This document shows positions 40,806 through 51,892 of a stretch of DNA of 64,000 bases, piece after piece (position 1 is the stretch's first letter; each line of letters opens with the position of its first letter). The DNA is from Loripinus fragilis (taxonomy: Eukaryota > Mollusca > Bivalvia > Lucinida > Lucinidae): positions 63,573,811-63,637,810 of the forward strand of contig OZ026522.1 of the NCBI GenBank assembly GCA_964019695.1, read 5' to 3'. The notes under the pieces are model-generated. The model ran no database searches. It was given only the letters and a program-made list of their open reading frames with translations, and was not told the origin of the DNA. The position numbers and the translations under genes were made by a program.

Positions 40806-41470
40806 CACATTTTGTGATGGACAGCCAGACGGATGGACAGATGGACAGACAGGTGAACAGACGGACCTGTGGGGCAGAACAGTATGTCTCCTTACCCTAA
40901 TGGGGGAGACACAATTAGGACCTATGGTGCAAGAGGAGGTGTCGTTTTAAGATTTTTCTTATAAAAATCTATTTTAGCTATGGCTGCCATTTTGTTAGAT
41001 GGATCGATACTATTTGTGCAATTTTGGTAGAGGGCATAGGAATCATCCAAGTAAAATTGCTTTAAATTTGGATCACTGGTTTAGGAGGAGATGTTATTTA
41101 AATATTAAACTTCTAGTTTGAGCTCTGTCGCCCATTTTGTTTGGCAGAGCGAAACGGTTTGTACAATTTTGTTAGAGGGATTTATGGGGAACATTCATAA
41201 GATTTTTTTTTAAATTTGGATCAGGGGTTCATAAGGGGATGTTGTTTAAAGATTTCCCTTTAGCTCTAGTGGCATTTTTGTTAGCGGAGCTGAACTGCTT
41301 GTGTAACTTTGGATGAGGGCATTATGGGGAAGTCTCATGTGAAATGTTCTTTTTTAATTTAGACCAGTGTTTCAGGAGGGGATGTCATTTAAAGTAAAAG
41401 TTATGGACGATGGGCAATGGAAGAAGACTGGTCATAAAAGATCTCCTTGAGCCTTTGGCTGTGGTGAGTC
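40806..41470 (+). repeat. bivalve-type repeat with GGACAGACGG tract and diverged 130-bp units
   Basis: It begins with a GGACAG(A/C)CAG(A)CGGATGG tract followed by ATGTCTCCTTACCC. Three diverged units (about 41010, 41155, 41290) share CATNNGGAANNNTCATNNAAATT and GTTTNAGGAGGGGATGT. It ends CTCCTTGAGCCTTTGGCTGTGG. The layout resembles a retroposon 3' region. It is non-coding. Confidence 0.65.
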
Positions 41471-41847
41471 AAAATGGTCCCAGAAGTAACTGTTACTGAA
41501 TACACTGAGATAACATGATGATCTCACTTTAATATAACAATGGCGTCACTTGTCTTCTGAGGTGTGGCAGTTTGTTTCTGATCCTTTACCTAGGCTGGTA
41601 CATGGTATGTGTGTTGGAATTCTCTCAAATGTATAAAACAGTGAAAACCCCGATCTTGTGCGCAAGAGTACAATATACAAAGTTAATACCAAAGCTACCT
41701 GTAGTTAAGTATTGATCTGCACAGGCTGAATAGAGTACATGTATTATCAGGTCGCGAAACTTTAAACCAGGTTCTTGCACAATGTTCATCATAACCAAGT
41801 GAATCTATATTTAATTAAGCTATGTTTTTAATGTTTCAGCTCTGCCC

Positions 41848-42517
41848 ATGATGGACGAGAACTCAACTTCAATCTCTCTGGAGTGGTACAATTTTACAAT
41901 GTCATTGCTGAATTCCAGTGACAACGTGACTGAGTTACTACCAACCGTATTTCCACCAACTCCTTTACCATGGCAGGACCTCAAGGATAATTTTGCAAGG
42001 CCAGGCTACGTTATTCTGCCAACTTTTCTGGTAATTGGTCTGATGGGAAAATTCCTTGACCATCGCAACAATGCTGTCAAAGGAATTCCTACCTTTGACA
42101 TCACGGTACATCCTGATATGCTTGCCGCTATCTGATACAACCCTCTTGCTCACTCAACCGTTCAACGAAATATTTGTCCAGACAATGTTTGGATATGATC
42201 CAAGGGCCCTGTCAGACGCCAGCTGCAAAATATTCTTTCATATTTTCAAGACGGCAAAGATGACGTCATCCTGGCTGGGGTTTCTGCTCTGCTTTGAACG
42301 TTTTATTGCTGTGGTATTTCCCTTTAAAGCCAAAACTATCATCACCAAAAAACTAATATTCATTTTGATTGGCTTATATTATGCCTTTATAGGCACATAC
42401 AATGCTGTCTGGACATTCTCTTCCATAGTTGTTGATGGTGTCTGCAAACCACGTACTGTAACGGACCCTACCAGACCAGTCCACACCAGACTGTGTCCAT
42501 ACCATATAGTTATGTAG
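41848..42517 (+). pseudogene. class A (rhodopsin-like) GPCR, frameshifted and truncated
   Basis: The first frame gives an extracellular N terminus with several N-glycosylation sequons (N-S-T, N-F-T, N-S-S, N-V-T) and helix 1 (Y-V-I-L-P-T-F-L-V-I-G-L). An extra A in the run at 42045-42049 shifts the frame. Continuing in the next frame restores the G-N-S-L-T motif, then helix 2 (L-P-L-S-D), helix 3 ending F-E-R-F in place of D-R-Y, and helix 4. A stop at 42515-42517 removes helices 5-7. A splice acceptor (TTTAATGTTTCAG) lies just upstream. Molluscs have large expansions of such peptide-receptor-like GPCRs. The ligand is unknown, and a functional receptor is not possible as read. Confidence 0.85.
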
Positions 42518-42632
42518 ATTCACCCTTCAAATAGGTAATTTAGCAACGTATAATAACGCCATTTATGTGACAATTAACAACGACATTTACCAATATTGGG
42601 GCGGAAGCGCAGACATTTAACAATATCAGGGT

Positions 42633-42828
42633 GGGAGCGCAGTGGCTCGGTGGTAGAATGCTTGACTTGAGACCAAGGGTTGCGGGTTCGAACCTCGCTG
42701 GTGTGACTGTGTTGTGTCCATGAGCAAGACACATTAATCCTTGCTTAGTACTGGTTCAACCCAGGAAGACCCATCACAACATAACTGAACAATTGTTGAT
42801 GGACGTTAAGAACCAAATCAAACAAACT
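42633..42828 (+). mobile_element. tRNA-derived SINE
   Basis: The head has pol III boxes: A box TGGCTCGGTGGT at 42643-42654 and B box GGTTCGAACCT at 42685-42695. The body contains GAGCAAGACACATT and AACCCAGGAAGACCC, and the tail AACCAAATCAAACAAAC. Partial copies are 43455-43603 and 17320-17411. It is not a working tRNA gene because no cloverleaf 3' half follows the B box. Confidence 0.85.
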
Positions 42829-42989
42829 AGGCAACTTTTACTTTAAAGGTCAAGATGATTCATTGTGAAATTATTTTAGCGCCAAAACACAGCGTTTTAT
42901 AATGTTAGTTACCATAAAAAAGTCCTCAAAAATATCCATGCCAGTTTGGAGAAAATTAAGATTTAAGATTTTATCATTAGTGGGTGGGG

Positions 42990-44636
42990 TATCTGAAAAA
43001 TGACAATACTATTTATTGACAAAGTATGCTCACATATTTCACATTATTTTAAATAAAAATGCTGAATATATCAGGTGTAGATGGTTTTCTGTCTATGTGT
43101 GTGTATGCTGGGAGGTAAGCAGAAAGCATGTCAGTTTCCATTGCAACCGCTAATCTAATTCTACATAAAGAGTGGGGATGTACCTACAAAGACACTTATA
43201 TCTCAGCAGCAACTCATCATAGAATGCTATACTTTGTATAAAATTAATTCTTGGTTATATAACTTTTTCCTGAACCCCAATATGCAAATTATCTTATTAG
43301 TATATCTATGAATATTTATGAAAACATGGGAAATAAATGAAAAATGCATATAAATTAAGGGGGTATAGCTACAAAATAAATTAAATCTCAGCTGCTAATT
43401 GCACTACAGTACAAAAATTGATACCAAACTGCTGCTGAGACATGGTCCTTTTATTTAGCGGTTTATCTCACTGGTGTCACTGTGTTGTGCTCTTGAGCAA
43501 GACACATTTATTCTTGCTTAGTACCGGTTTAACCCAGGAAGACCCATTCCAACACAACTATACAATTGTTGACTGGGACGTAAAATCAAATCATACAAAC
43601 AAACTCAGTGGTCTTATATGCAAATTTTCTTATTTTCACATCCATCAATATTGATGAAAAAATTAACAATAAGATAAAATTTGAAAAAAAATACAAAATT
43701 AGGTACAAAATACATACAAAATTACTAATTTCTCAGCCGAGTAGCAAAAATGGTACCTTTCTGCTGCTGAGACAAACTCACTTACCCTGTGAATCAACAT
43801 AAATATAATTTTATTATAAACATTTGTGAATATTTATTAAAACATAAGAAATTATAGAAAAACCGCAGAAGAGTTAAGGGGGTATACCTACAAAATTACT
43901 CACATCTAAGCTGCTAAATACCCTGAATAACCAAACTGGGTTCTGAATTGGTCCTTTTATCCAGTGATTTAAAATGAGATTAATCGAACTTTAATATTCA
44001 TGAATATTAAAGAGAACAAAATAAATTGTAGAAACTCACAGAAAAATTAAGAGGATATGCCTATAAAATAACTAACATCATAGCTGTTATTATTGTCCTA
44101 GAGCAGCAAATATGGTACAAAAATAATGCTTACACATAGTGTTGTTTCCCAGTGGTCTGCCATGCAAATTTTCTAATTTCCATATTTATGAATTTAAATG
44201 AAATATTTTGGAATAAGAGAAAAATCTCAGAAAAATTAAGGGTGATACCTCCAAAATTACCTATATCGCAGCTGCTAACCATTCTAAAGTATCTAAACTT
44301 GGTACCAAATTAATGCTAAGACATAGAGCTTTAATCTTATACTATGTTCTATTGGAGAAATATTTAAATTGCAAATTCACAATTATTAGTGAACATAATA
44401 GAAATGAGAGAGACATGTTGACAAATTCATAGCAGTATACCTACAAATGACCCATATCTTAGCTGCTTTTCATCTTAGACTTCTAACTATTGCACAAAAC
44501 CAAAGCCTAGGTTAAATTTTCAATATGGTTCTAAGTTCGCTACCCTAGAAAACATGGAAACTTAGATAAGTTCGCTTCTATATGGCAATTAGCAGCTGAG
44601 ATATTAGTCATTTTGTAGATATACCCCTTTAATTTT
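42990..44636. repeat. degenerate tandem array of about 170-190-bp units
   Basis: Recurring pieces are GAATATTTATGAAAACAT, AATTAAGGGGGTATA(G/C)CTACAAAAT and TCTCAGCTGCTAA, at about 43310, 43690, 43840, 44010, 44190 and 44430. At 44575-44636 the same sequence appears in inverse orientation, and again at 46797-46860 after the Penelope-like insertion. A SINE fragment interrupts it at 43455-43603. Confidence 0.75.
43455..43603 (+). repeat. SINE copy lacking its head
   Basis: Matches 42692-42828 from CTGGTGTCACTGTGTTGTGC to the AAATCAAATCATACAAAC tail. Confidence 0.85.
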
Positions 44637-46060
44637 GATTGGACAATATTTTTATTCGATTTGGCACCAAGCTCTATAGACAAGTTGTTGGGATTCCTAT
44701 GGGCACTAATTGTGCTCCCCTGGTTGCAGATTTATTCCTGTTTTGTTATGAAAGGGACTTTATGATGTCTCTTTCTAATGATAAGCAGGCTGATGTTATT
44801 GATGCGTTTAACACTACTTCCAGATATTTGGACGATATTTTAAATATTAATAATGTTTATTTTGACAATATGGTTAGTCAAATATACCCTTTAGAGCTCC
44901 AACTTAATAAAGCCAATGCCTCTGATACCGAAACCGCATTTTTAGACTTGCATTTGTCAATTTCTAATGATATTGTTTCTACCAAAATTTATGATAAACG
45001 TGACGACTTTGATTTTGAAATTGTCAATTTCCCATTTTTAGATGGTGATGTTCCTCGTTCTACATCCTATGGAGTCTATATCTCTCAATTCATTCGTTTT
45101 GCTAGAGCATCTAGCTATGTTGCTGACTTCAACACTCGCAATAAATTGTCAACTCAGAAACTTCTTAAACAAGGCAATCGGTATCATAAACTTTGCAAAA
45201 CATTTTCAAAATTTTATAGACGATACTATGATTTGATTTCTAAATTCCAAGTTGGACTTAAATCTCTCTTGCGCCAAGGACTTTCGGAACCTGATTTCTA
45301 TGGTGACTTGGTGTATAAGTTGAAGAAGATTGTTGGCTCTAATAATTTTTCAGCGCAGTTCATTAAAATAATTTCCCATTATAAAAAGATTGGCTATAAC
45401 ATTAATGTATTGCAACAGACTGCATGCTTGGTAGTCAACCCAATCACGGTGGCAACTTTGCTTTCCTCTTTAATTGTACGCCGGTGGGTCGGACTTCAGA
45501 CTCTATGATGGTTCCGACTTAAAGACTTATCTATTGATGAGATGGTAGGGGCCTGATGCTTTGGCTGTTTGTCGGGCCCACCGGGGTTTACCTGTTGGAT
45601 TTCTTTTGCTCCGGTATTCAGTTTAATTTACTGTTGAGTCCTTATCCTTGCTTTATCTCCTTGTTATATCTTGATTTATATGTTTTAGGAGATGATGCAT
45701 TGATAAGTTAGGGGTCTTTCATGCAAACCAAATATCTATGTGTCTTGATCCACATCTGAATTAAGGGTGAGGTTGGCGCCGTTAAACCGGTTTAAGCCCT
45801 CCAGTAAAATATTTTACTGACCGTTCCAATGCGGTACTTCTTTTGTGGATCTTTTATGTTTTTGTTCTGTCTTGTGTTTGCTATGTTTTGTGCACGTCTG
45901 TTTATATGTGCTTTGTGGTCACCTGCTGGGAAAGGGCTGACCTCTTGGCTCTCGTTTGTGGTGTCTTCTGTGAGTTTGTCACTTTCCCATTGGTATCCTG
46001 GGTCAGGTGTGGTACTTGATTGTATCGATTCCTGATCTTTGCACCATTACTTACTTTTAT
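44636..46060 (+). mobile_element. 5'-truncated Penelope-like retroelement
   Basis: The insertion begins abruptly inside the tandem array and ends with the GTATCGATTCCTGATCTTTG terminus shared by four other fragments. It holds the C-terminal part of a reverse transcriptase and a 550-bp 3' region. Confidence 0.75.
44639..45508 (+). pseudogene. reverse transcriptase, C-terminal 289 residues (Penelope-like)
   Basis: The frame is open for 290 codons but has no upstream ATG because the element is cut at its 5' end. Conserved points are G-I-P-M-G-T-N-C-A-P (residues 18-27), the catalytic Y-L-D-D box (63-66), Y-D-K-R-D-D-F and V-N-F-P-F, and the Y-G-V-Y-I-S-Q-F-I-R-F block. This group of reverse transcriptases is very common in bivalve and cnidarian genomes. 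I assign it to Penelope-like elements with moderate confidence; a related non-LTR group is the alternative. The fingers domain is missing, so it cannot be active. Confidence 0.75.
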
Positions 46061-46212
46061 TTAATTTCCAACGTTTTCATTAATGAAAATAAAAATAAAA
46101 TTAGAACCTTTGCATATTAAACCACTGGGTAAAGGGACTGTGTCTTAGCAACAGGTTATAAAGTGCAACTAAAACAACCAAAGTCTAGGTTAAATGTTTA
46201 TATGGCACCAAA

Positions 46213-46790
46213 ATAGTAAGTGAGTATGATCAGGAAATACCACAATCACAAACTGCAGACAAACCCATGGCACCGCGAGGAAGAGCCACACAACAATCCC
46301 TAGACACCAGAAAGACAGAAGACAAACTAAGCAAAGCAACCAACTCTCTCTTCCCCATCAAAATGTTTGCAAAACTAGAATGAAAGTAACGTACAACAAA
46401 ACATAGAATAATTACTGACTCCCACAATGGGAGTAACAATCAACAACAAATCAACAAAACAGAGCCACCGCCTATGAACGGACAGCAGCCTAAGCCACCA
46501 GGAGGGCTTAAATGAATTTTACTGATACCAAATCTTCGCCCTAGATTCTGCTGTTGTTTAAGTACAAGAAATGTTCAGCTGGCATGGGAGCCTTCTAACT
46601 ATTGCAGCGTTTCATCCTAGAGAAACACTCTAATCAAATTAACACACTATGATGAAACAAAAAAAAAGGCTCACGACTCGCATATATTCAGAGCTAAAGA
46701 AACCTAAAACTTAAAGCTGTACGTCAGAGCCGTCATAGAGTCTGAGGCCTGACCCACCATCGTGCAATTAAAGAGAGAACAAGTCCGCTA
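46213..46790 (-). repeat. inverse 3' region of a second Penelope-related family
   Basis: On the minus strand it ends with CTGATCATACTCACTTACTA, like the 3' end at 46020-46060, and begins with the GGTGGGTCAGGCCTCAGACT stretch equivalent to 45484-45505. The same family covers 63587-64000 and the scrap at 31071-31150. Its open frames share G-K-R-E-L-V-A-L-L on the minus strand, probably by chance. Confidence 0.65.
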
Positions 46791-46899
46791 CTCTAGGGCA
46801 ATTAGCAGCTGAGACATTAGTAATTTTGTAGGTATATCCCCTTATTTTTGTGATTTTTCTATAATTTCCAAAGTTTTAATTTATGTTGATGAATATTTT

Positions 46900-49640
46900 A
46901 ATTAAATTATGTGCATGAGCACCGGCCGTGGGCACATATGCTATTGATCGAATTTTAGAAGTATACTGACGCCAACTAAAAACGCCTCACTCATTATCAC
47001 TGATTACTGAGCGATGATATACAAAAATGAACAGCCACGTACTGCTTCTTTATGTATAGGTTGGGCAATTTTGGTAAATGACTTTAATTTGATATGCAGG
47101 TGACGCGTTATTCCGATGACGTCATACAGGTTCAACGTACACGTGACGGCATTATGCATCAATCTCTTATGTTTTTAATTTGAATTTGCACCCAGTTTTT
47201 GCCGTTAATGTTTTGCTAAACAATGAACAAATTTTGGATCATGTTTTACAAACAGTTGTGCTTGCGAGTAACAACTTCATGAAATTATGACGTCATCTAA
47301 AAGACAAAATACAAGGTCCGTTTACGAAACTTGTCAACATTCTCGTTTTGCTTTAAGTAAAGGAAAAAATGTTAAGGGGGTACATAAGGTAATGTTCACA
47401 GAATATGCCTACATAAAATTGCGTTATTTAAGATGAGCTGTAACGCCCAATTGCAAGTCGTTGGTCTACGTTAACGTCATCCAAGACGGCCGTCTGGAAC
47501 ACGTGCCAGATTGCGTTTTCTCGGCAATCGGCGCTTGTTAAAGACTAAAGACGTTTGCAAATGATTCGCAACAATATTTTCACCCACTTTGCAGAGTCAT
47601 GACGTTTAAGTTTTACCGAAATGCATGGCAAAAAAGGTGGGTGGGGTAGGTTGTTTCGTTCAGCAGACGCATACAAACATCGTCTGAACATTATAAACGC
47701 ATTTTTGATAAAATAGAGACTGTTTTACAATGATTAAACACGTTTTTCTTGTCAAGGGATTGTGTTAGGAAACAAAGCAAATGTGGCTAAAACCTTGTGT
47801 TGCATGAAACTGGTGACCCATGTCTCAAACCGAGGTCGTTTTCTCAGCTTCAAACATTCTTTCAGCAATTTTGTTTTTATGAGATACGCTTGACTGATCA
47901 GATGTTATAATGCATTGAAATTCATAACTTTAGTCTGAACAGTCTTAGAGATATTCACGTTTACTTTTAGATGAGGCGTTTTTTCTTGACGTCAGTATAG
48001 ATGTTTTATTTCAGAAAGATGCATTGTACAATTATATGTCATCTTTTAATACAAAGGATAGGATTAAAACAAAAGTAATACTACTTATATAGTTCTTTTC
48101 TTAGGTGCATAGGCATATTTTATATTTTCTGAAAAGCATGTAGGGTTCAGCTCCGCCAATTATTGTCCAGGTTTACCAACTTTCTAAATCCACAAGAAGC
48201 TGTTTATTCTGATTTTAACCACTTAGTGAAAATATTGATTTAAACTGAACATAGACTATACACATAATGTTGTACATACTAAGCATTGTTCCAAGTTGGT
48301 TGTGAATATAAATGGCAGAGCTGAATATTTGGTGAAATGCACAATATCATAAGAAAAAACATCGAAGAAAAATGTACAATGTCATGCGTAAAAAAATGAA
48401 AAAATATCATTCGTAGCGAAAAAAATGCAAATATATGCAACTGGTCTCCTTCAATCCAGCTTCCTAAATTGAGATAGTTTTATTGAGTTTTACTGACCGT
48501 CTTGAATACTTGATTGCATGAATATACATGTATGGTAAAATGGAAAAAAATATCAGGGTTGTTGGGGGAGACTGACTAGGCAGACCATCTATTTTTGATA
48601 TGATTAAAATTGCTAACATATTGTCCAAATTAGTAAGAACTAAAACGGTTCGTCTTCAGTATTTATTTATGAACTTATTCAAATTTTCTTTCGGTCAAAT
48701 CATTTGAAAGATTTAGTTTGCAATAGAGTAAAAGATTAAGATAAAAATTCATGTTTAATTGACACTTCACGTAGAAGACTATTTTTTACAAAATTTTAGA
48801 ACTGACATTGGAAAAAGAAGTGATGTGTATTCTCAACACTGCCACACTTCAAATTATACAACTTGCATGGTGTTTCGCTGGCAAGCAAATAATGGCCCAA
48901 CATTTAATACTAGCTGGGATAGTGGGGTGTCCGAGATATTCTTCCTAAACAATTTATACTTAAGTGCACTGCATTGAGTTCTTAATCGTGTGTAAATTAC
49001 TTGTGTATGTCTATTACCGCTGTAAAAGTATTTTGAAACATGTGTATGGTCTCCAATAAGATTATACTTGAATGAAGCAACCGAGCCAGATTTCTAGAAT
49101 TCTCAGCGTATTACCTGGCTTACCACAGGAAATCGTTAATGTGGACATGCTTATTGTTATAGAAATAAAGATTTCTTTCAAAAAGTCTGTCAAAAGCATC
49201 AAAGCACACATACGTTAAACATAGCATCGAGATCATTTTAATAAATCTATTATTTTACTACAAAGTAAAATTTGCATATTTTATTTCCTCTAGCAATAGT
49301 ATCAACTGCCTATTTAAGTACAGCAGATAAAAAAAACTAAATGCCAAAACACATTAACTCTTTTTTGGTGAGGCCGGCAATGTTTAAGCTAGCGCGTATG
49401 TACCCTTCCATGTTTAAGTATACGTATTATTAAAAGTACTTTTCCTCGCCTCTATTTTGTTTTATCAGCTACCTCTCATATTAACTGTATTTTTGCACGT
49501 TGTCTGATAAACGTTGTCTAACTCACGGCATGTTGCCTTTATTAGGTCATGATGACGTTGCACTTTTTGAATGACGTCGCTAATGACGCTGAATCAACGC
49601 AAAAATAGAAAAAAATACGTCATAATTGCAGGTTTGAAGA
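46900..49640. other. intergenic sequence without recognised feature
   Basis: I found no coding region, RNA gene or repeat match on either strand. Several TGACGTCA sites occur, as elsewhere in the window. Confidence 0.5.
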
Positions 49641-49649
49641 GTGAAACAA

Positions 49650-49830
49650 TGGGTAAACTGATAAATAGAATACTAGGTTTGCGTCTTTTGATATCAAGTT
49701 TACCAGGCTCGGCTTTGAGAACGCATGTTGAATCGCTCGGCAAGCCTCGCGATGTCAACAAGCGTTCTCAAAGCCTTACCTGGTAAACTTGATATCAATA
49801 GACACTCACCTAGTATTCTCTATTTATTAC
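49650..49830. repeat. hairpin element family T2
   Basis: Outer end GATAAATAGAA at 49660-49670. The stem TTTTGATATCAAGTTTACCA / CTTTGAGAACGC pairs with its complement at 49760-49815. The exact tip CTCGGCAAGCCTCG lies at 49736-49749. The stem is unrelated to T1, T3 and T4. Confidence 0.85.
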
Positions 49831-50267
49831 AACACTTTCAACAGGAAATATGACCTGCCTATTGTAGAAAACATATGCAAAACAATCATTGCCTGTAGGC
49901 ATATAAAACGGGCCACTATAGGCCCGCCAACGAAACGCCATTCAACACTGTATGCTGTCTGGGCCACCTACATGTACAAGTACTACCTAACAAAAACACA
50001 ATGAAGGCGTACAGCAAACAAACATGTTTAATAAATGACCATGATAAAAATTATTCTGTCATGCTGCACCTTATCATATTCGTATCATGATACTCTTAAT
50101 AGTAACATGAAACTTTTCAGGCGTTCCATCACGTACTTAAGATGTCTTTGTAAGCTTCTTTCTCACGTTACCATGTACAGCTACTGTCATAACTGACATA
50201 ACTTCAGTATAATTGGATCTTTCAACACCCAGTGACATAGGGTAGGTAAGTCTTGCGAAATTTAATG

Positions 50268-50520
50268 GGCTTTGACGCGTGAAACCCTGTCTTCGGGGTT
50301 AGCAAACAACAATGGCGCAGACCAGTCTGCGCATTGAGCTCAATTTCTCACCCTCTTGAAATATTGCATCAATAAATAAATTCCTGCATTCTGAGCATCT
50401 TTGTTATTCACTTCACGCGAAATAACAATGTTCTTTATAGTCTCTGTAGCTGAGCAGGCTGGTTTGCATATGACCTGGTTGGACACCCCGAAGACAGGTT
50501 TTCTAGCATCGATGCCCCTA
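50268..50520. repeat. MITE with GACGCG...CTGTCTTCGGGG ends, copy 2
   Basis: Ends TTGACGCGTGAAACCCTGTC and GACAGGTTTTCTAGCATCGA are inverted. The centre contains GACCAGTCTGCGCATTG. Confidence 0.8.
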
Positions 50521-51440
50521 CATTCCTTATAAGCATATAATTCTGAAATGTCGTGTGTGTTTTTTCTTCGTTTTTTGTTCATTTTTTTCATATAGTTAAT
50601 GCCACAGCTTGAATATCCAATAAATGAGTTTGCACGTATCACACCGACAAACAGCGAGGACTCAGACCAACTTTCGCATCTGCGCAGTCTCGCCAAAGCA
50701 TTCACTACTCTCACATACAAAGTATAACGGTTCAGTCCTTAGTATTTTACGCTGGCATTTGACCCTATGGTTAAATATGTAGCAGTGATCAAGAACTTTC
50801 GTCGTGGCATTTATTGTGCCAAATATGATCACCCTCGGTCAAGAAATGAAATAGGAATTGGCATTATGAGTATGCGTGACCTTAATCCTTGTCTCAAAGA
50901 TCATATAAGCTATCTGAACAGTGATTCATTTACAATTTTGGGCTTATGGGTCCTTCGACTCGCTGTTTCCAACGAGTCCAACTGCAAACTTATGAGTCCT
51001 GACCACTATTTTCAATGACAAGTCTCCAATACTATCCTAGGACTTGCTGAAATAAAAACTTTGCATCATAGAGACAACATTATGCGCAAAAGATGCAGGA
51101 TGCACAGGTAACAAAATCACTGTCTGAAACCATTGTGGTATTTGCACAACAGTAAGCAATCATTTTGTTGAAATATGACCCCCTTCTTCGAAAAATGAAA
51201 AAGGAATTCTAGTTTTACGAGCTGTAGACACATTTAAAGTAAATGTGAACTGGACCTTTGACTCCAAGGTCATAGCACTGGCAGTTTTTCAGTCTTATGT
51301 TCACACATCAGTACACAGCTGACCAGTAAGTACCCCACCCCACTGGGCCCATGGCACCAAGACGAACTGGCACTGAACACAGACAAACCAAGACATACAT
51401 ATATAACTAGCGAGCGAGACTTCAATAACAAAAGCAAGTG
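50521..51440. other. intergenic sequence, one diverged bivalve-type repeat
   Basis: The stretch 50770-51060 (ATGATCACCCTCGGTCAAG ... CTTGCTGAAATAAAAACTTTGC) looks like a retroposon-derived repeat. The 83-residue open frame in it has no recognisable content. The rest holds nothing I can name. Confidence 0.4.
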
Positions 51441-51456
51441 GTGAGTGTGACCTGAC

Positions 51457-51600
51457 CTCGAGGTTATAAAACTTGAGTACAAGCTCAGACTCAAAATAAA
51501 GCGCAATGATTGGCTGCTTGCGGACACGTGTCCGCAAACAGCCAATCATTGCGCTTTATTTTGAGTCTGAGAATGAACTCAAGCTTTATAACCTCGAGGC
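51457..51600. repeat. near-perfect 144-bp palindrome
   Basis: Arms run from CCTCGAGGTTATAAA to the centre CGGACACGTGTCCG (51521-51534) and back. The inner 45 bases on each side are almost exact complements. The outer end GAGGTTATAAAACTT resembles that of the 11945-12180 family. Confidence 0.9.
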
Positions 51601-51693
51601 CAGAAAATGCGTCAATCACAGATTACAAACCAATCCACGGCACTGCGAGGAAGAGACACAGGTACCAACACGGCAACAACAATGCAAAGGGAG

Positions 51694-51860
51694 ATAACCT
51701 GTCTTCGGGGTTTCCAACCAAGTCATACCCAAACCAGCATGCTCGGCTACAAAGAATACCTAGAACATTGAGATATGATACTTTCCAGTAAGTGAACAAC
51801 AAAGGCGCTGATCAGACTGCGCGGATGCGCAAGCTGGTCTGCGCCTTTATTTTTTGCAAA
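51694..51860. repeat. truncated MITE of the CTGTCTTCGGGG family, copy 3
   Basis: Has one end (ACCTGTCTTCGGGGTTTCCA) and the centre GGCGCTGATCAGACTGCGCG with the inverted CGCAAGCTGGTCTGCGCC. The other end is gone. Confidence 0.7.
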
Positions 51861-51892
51861 CACCATTGCAAACACAGCAGCTATAATTCTAG

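Noticed and set aside
40750..40950. 66-codon open frame with D-G-Q-x-D-G repeats
   Set aside because: The repeats come from the GGACAGACGG tract of a dispersed repeat.
42640..42700. Possible tRNA gene (A and B boxes present)
   Set aside because: The region after the B box does not complete a tRNA cloverleaf, and partial copies with the same body and tail occur elsewhere, so it is the head of a SINE.
50340..50720. 126-codon minus-strand open frame
   Set aside because: Its second half (R-K-P-V-F-G-V and following) is translation of the CTGTCTTCGGGG MITE, not a gene.
51270..51791. Overlapping open frames on both strands with the same M-I-G-C-L-R-T-R peptide
   Set aside because: The shared peptide is a consequence of the perfect palindrome at 51457-51600.
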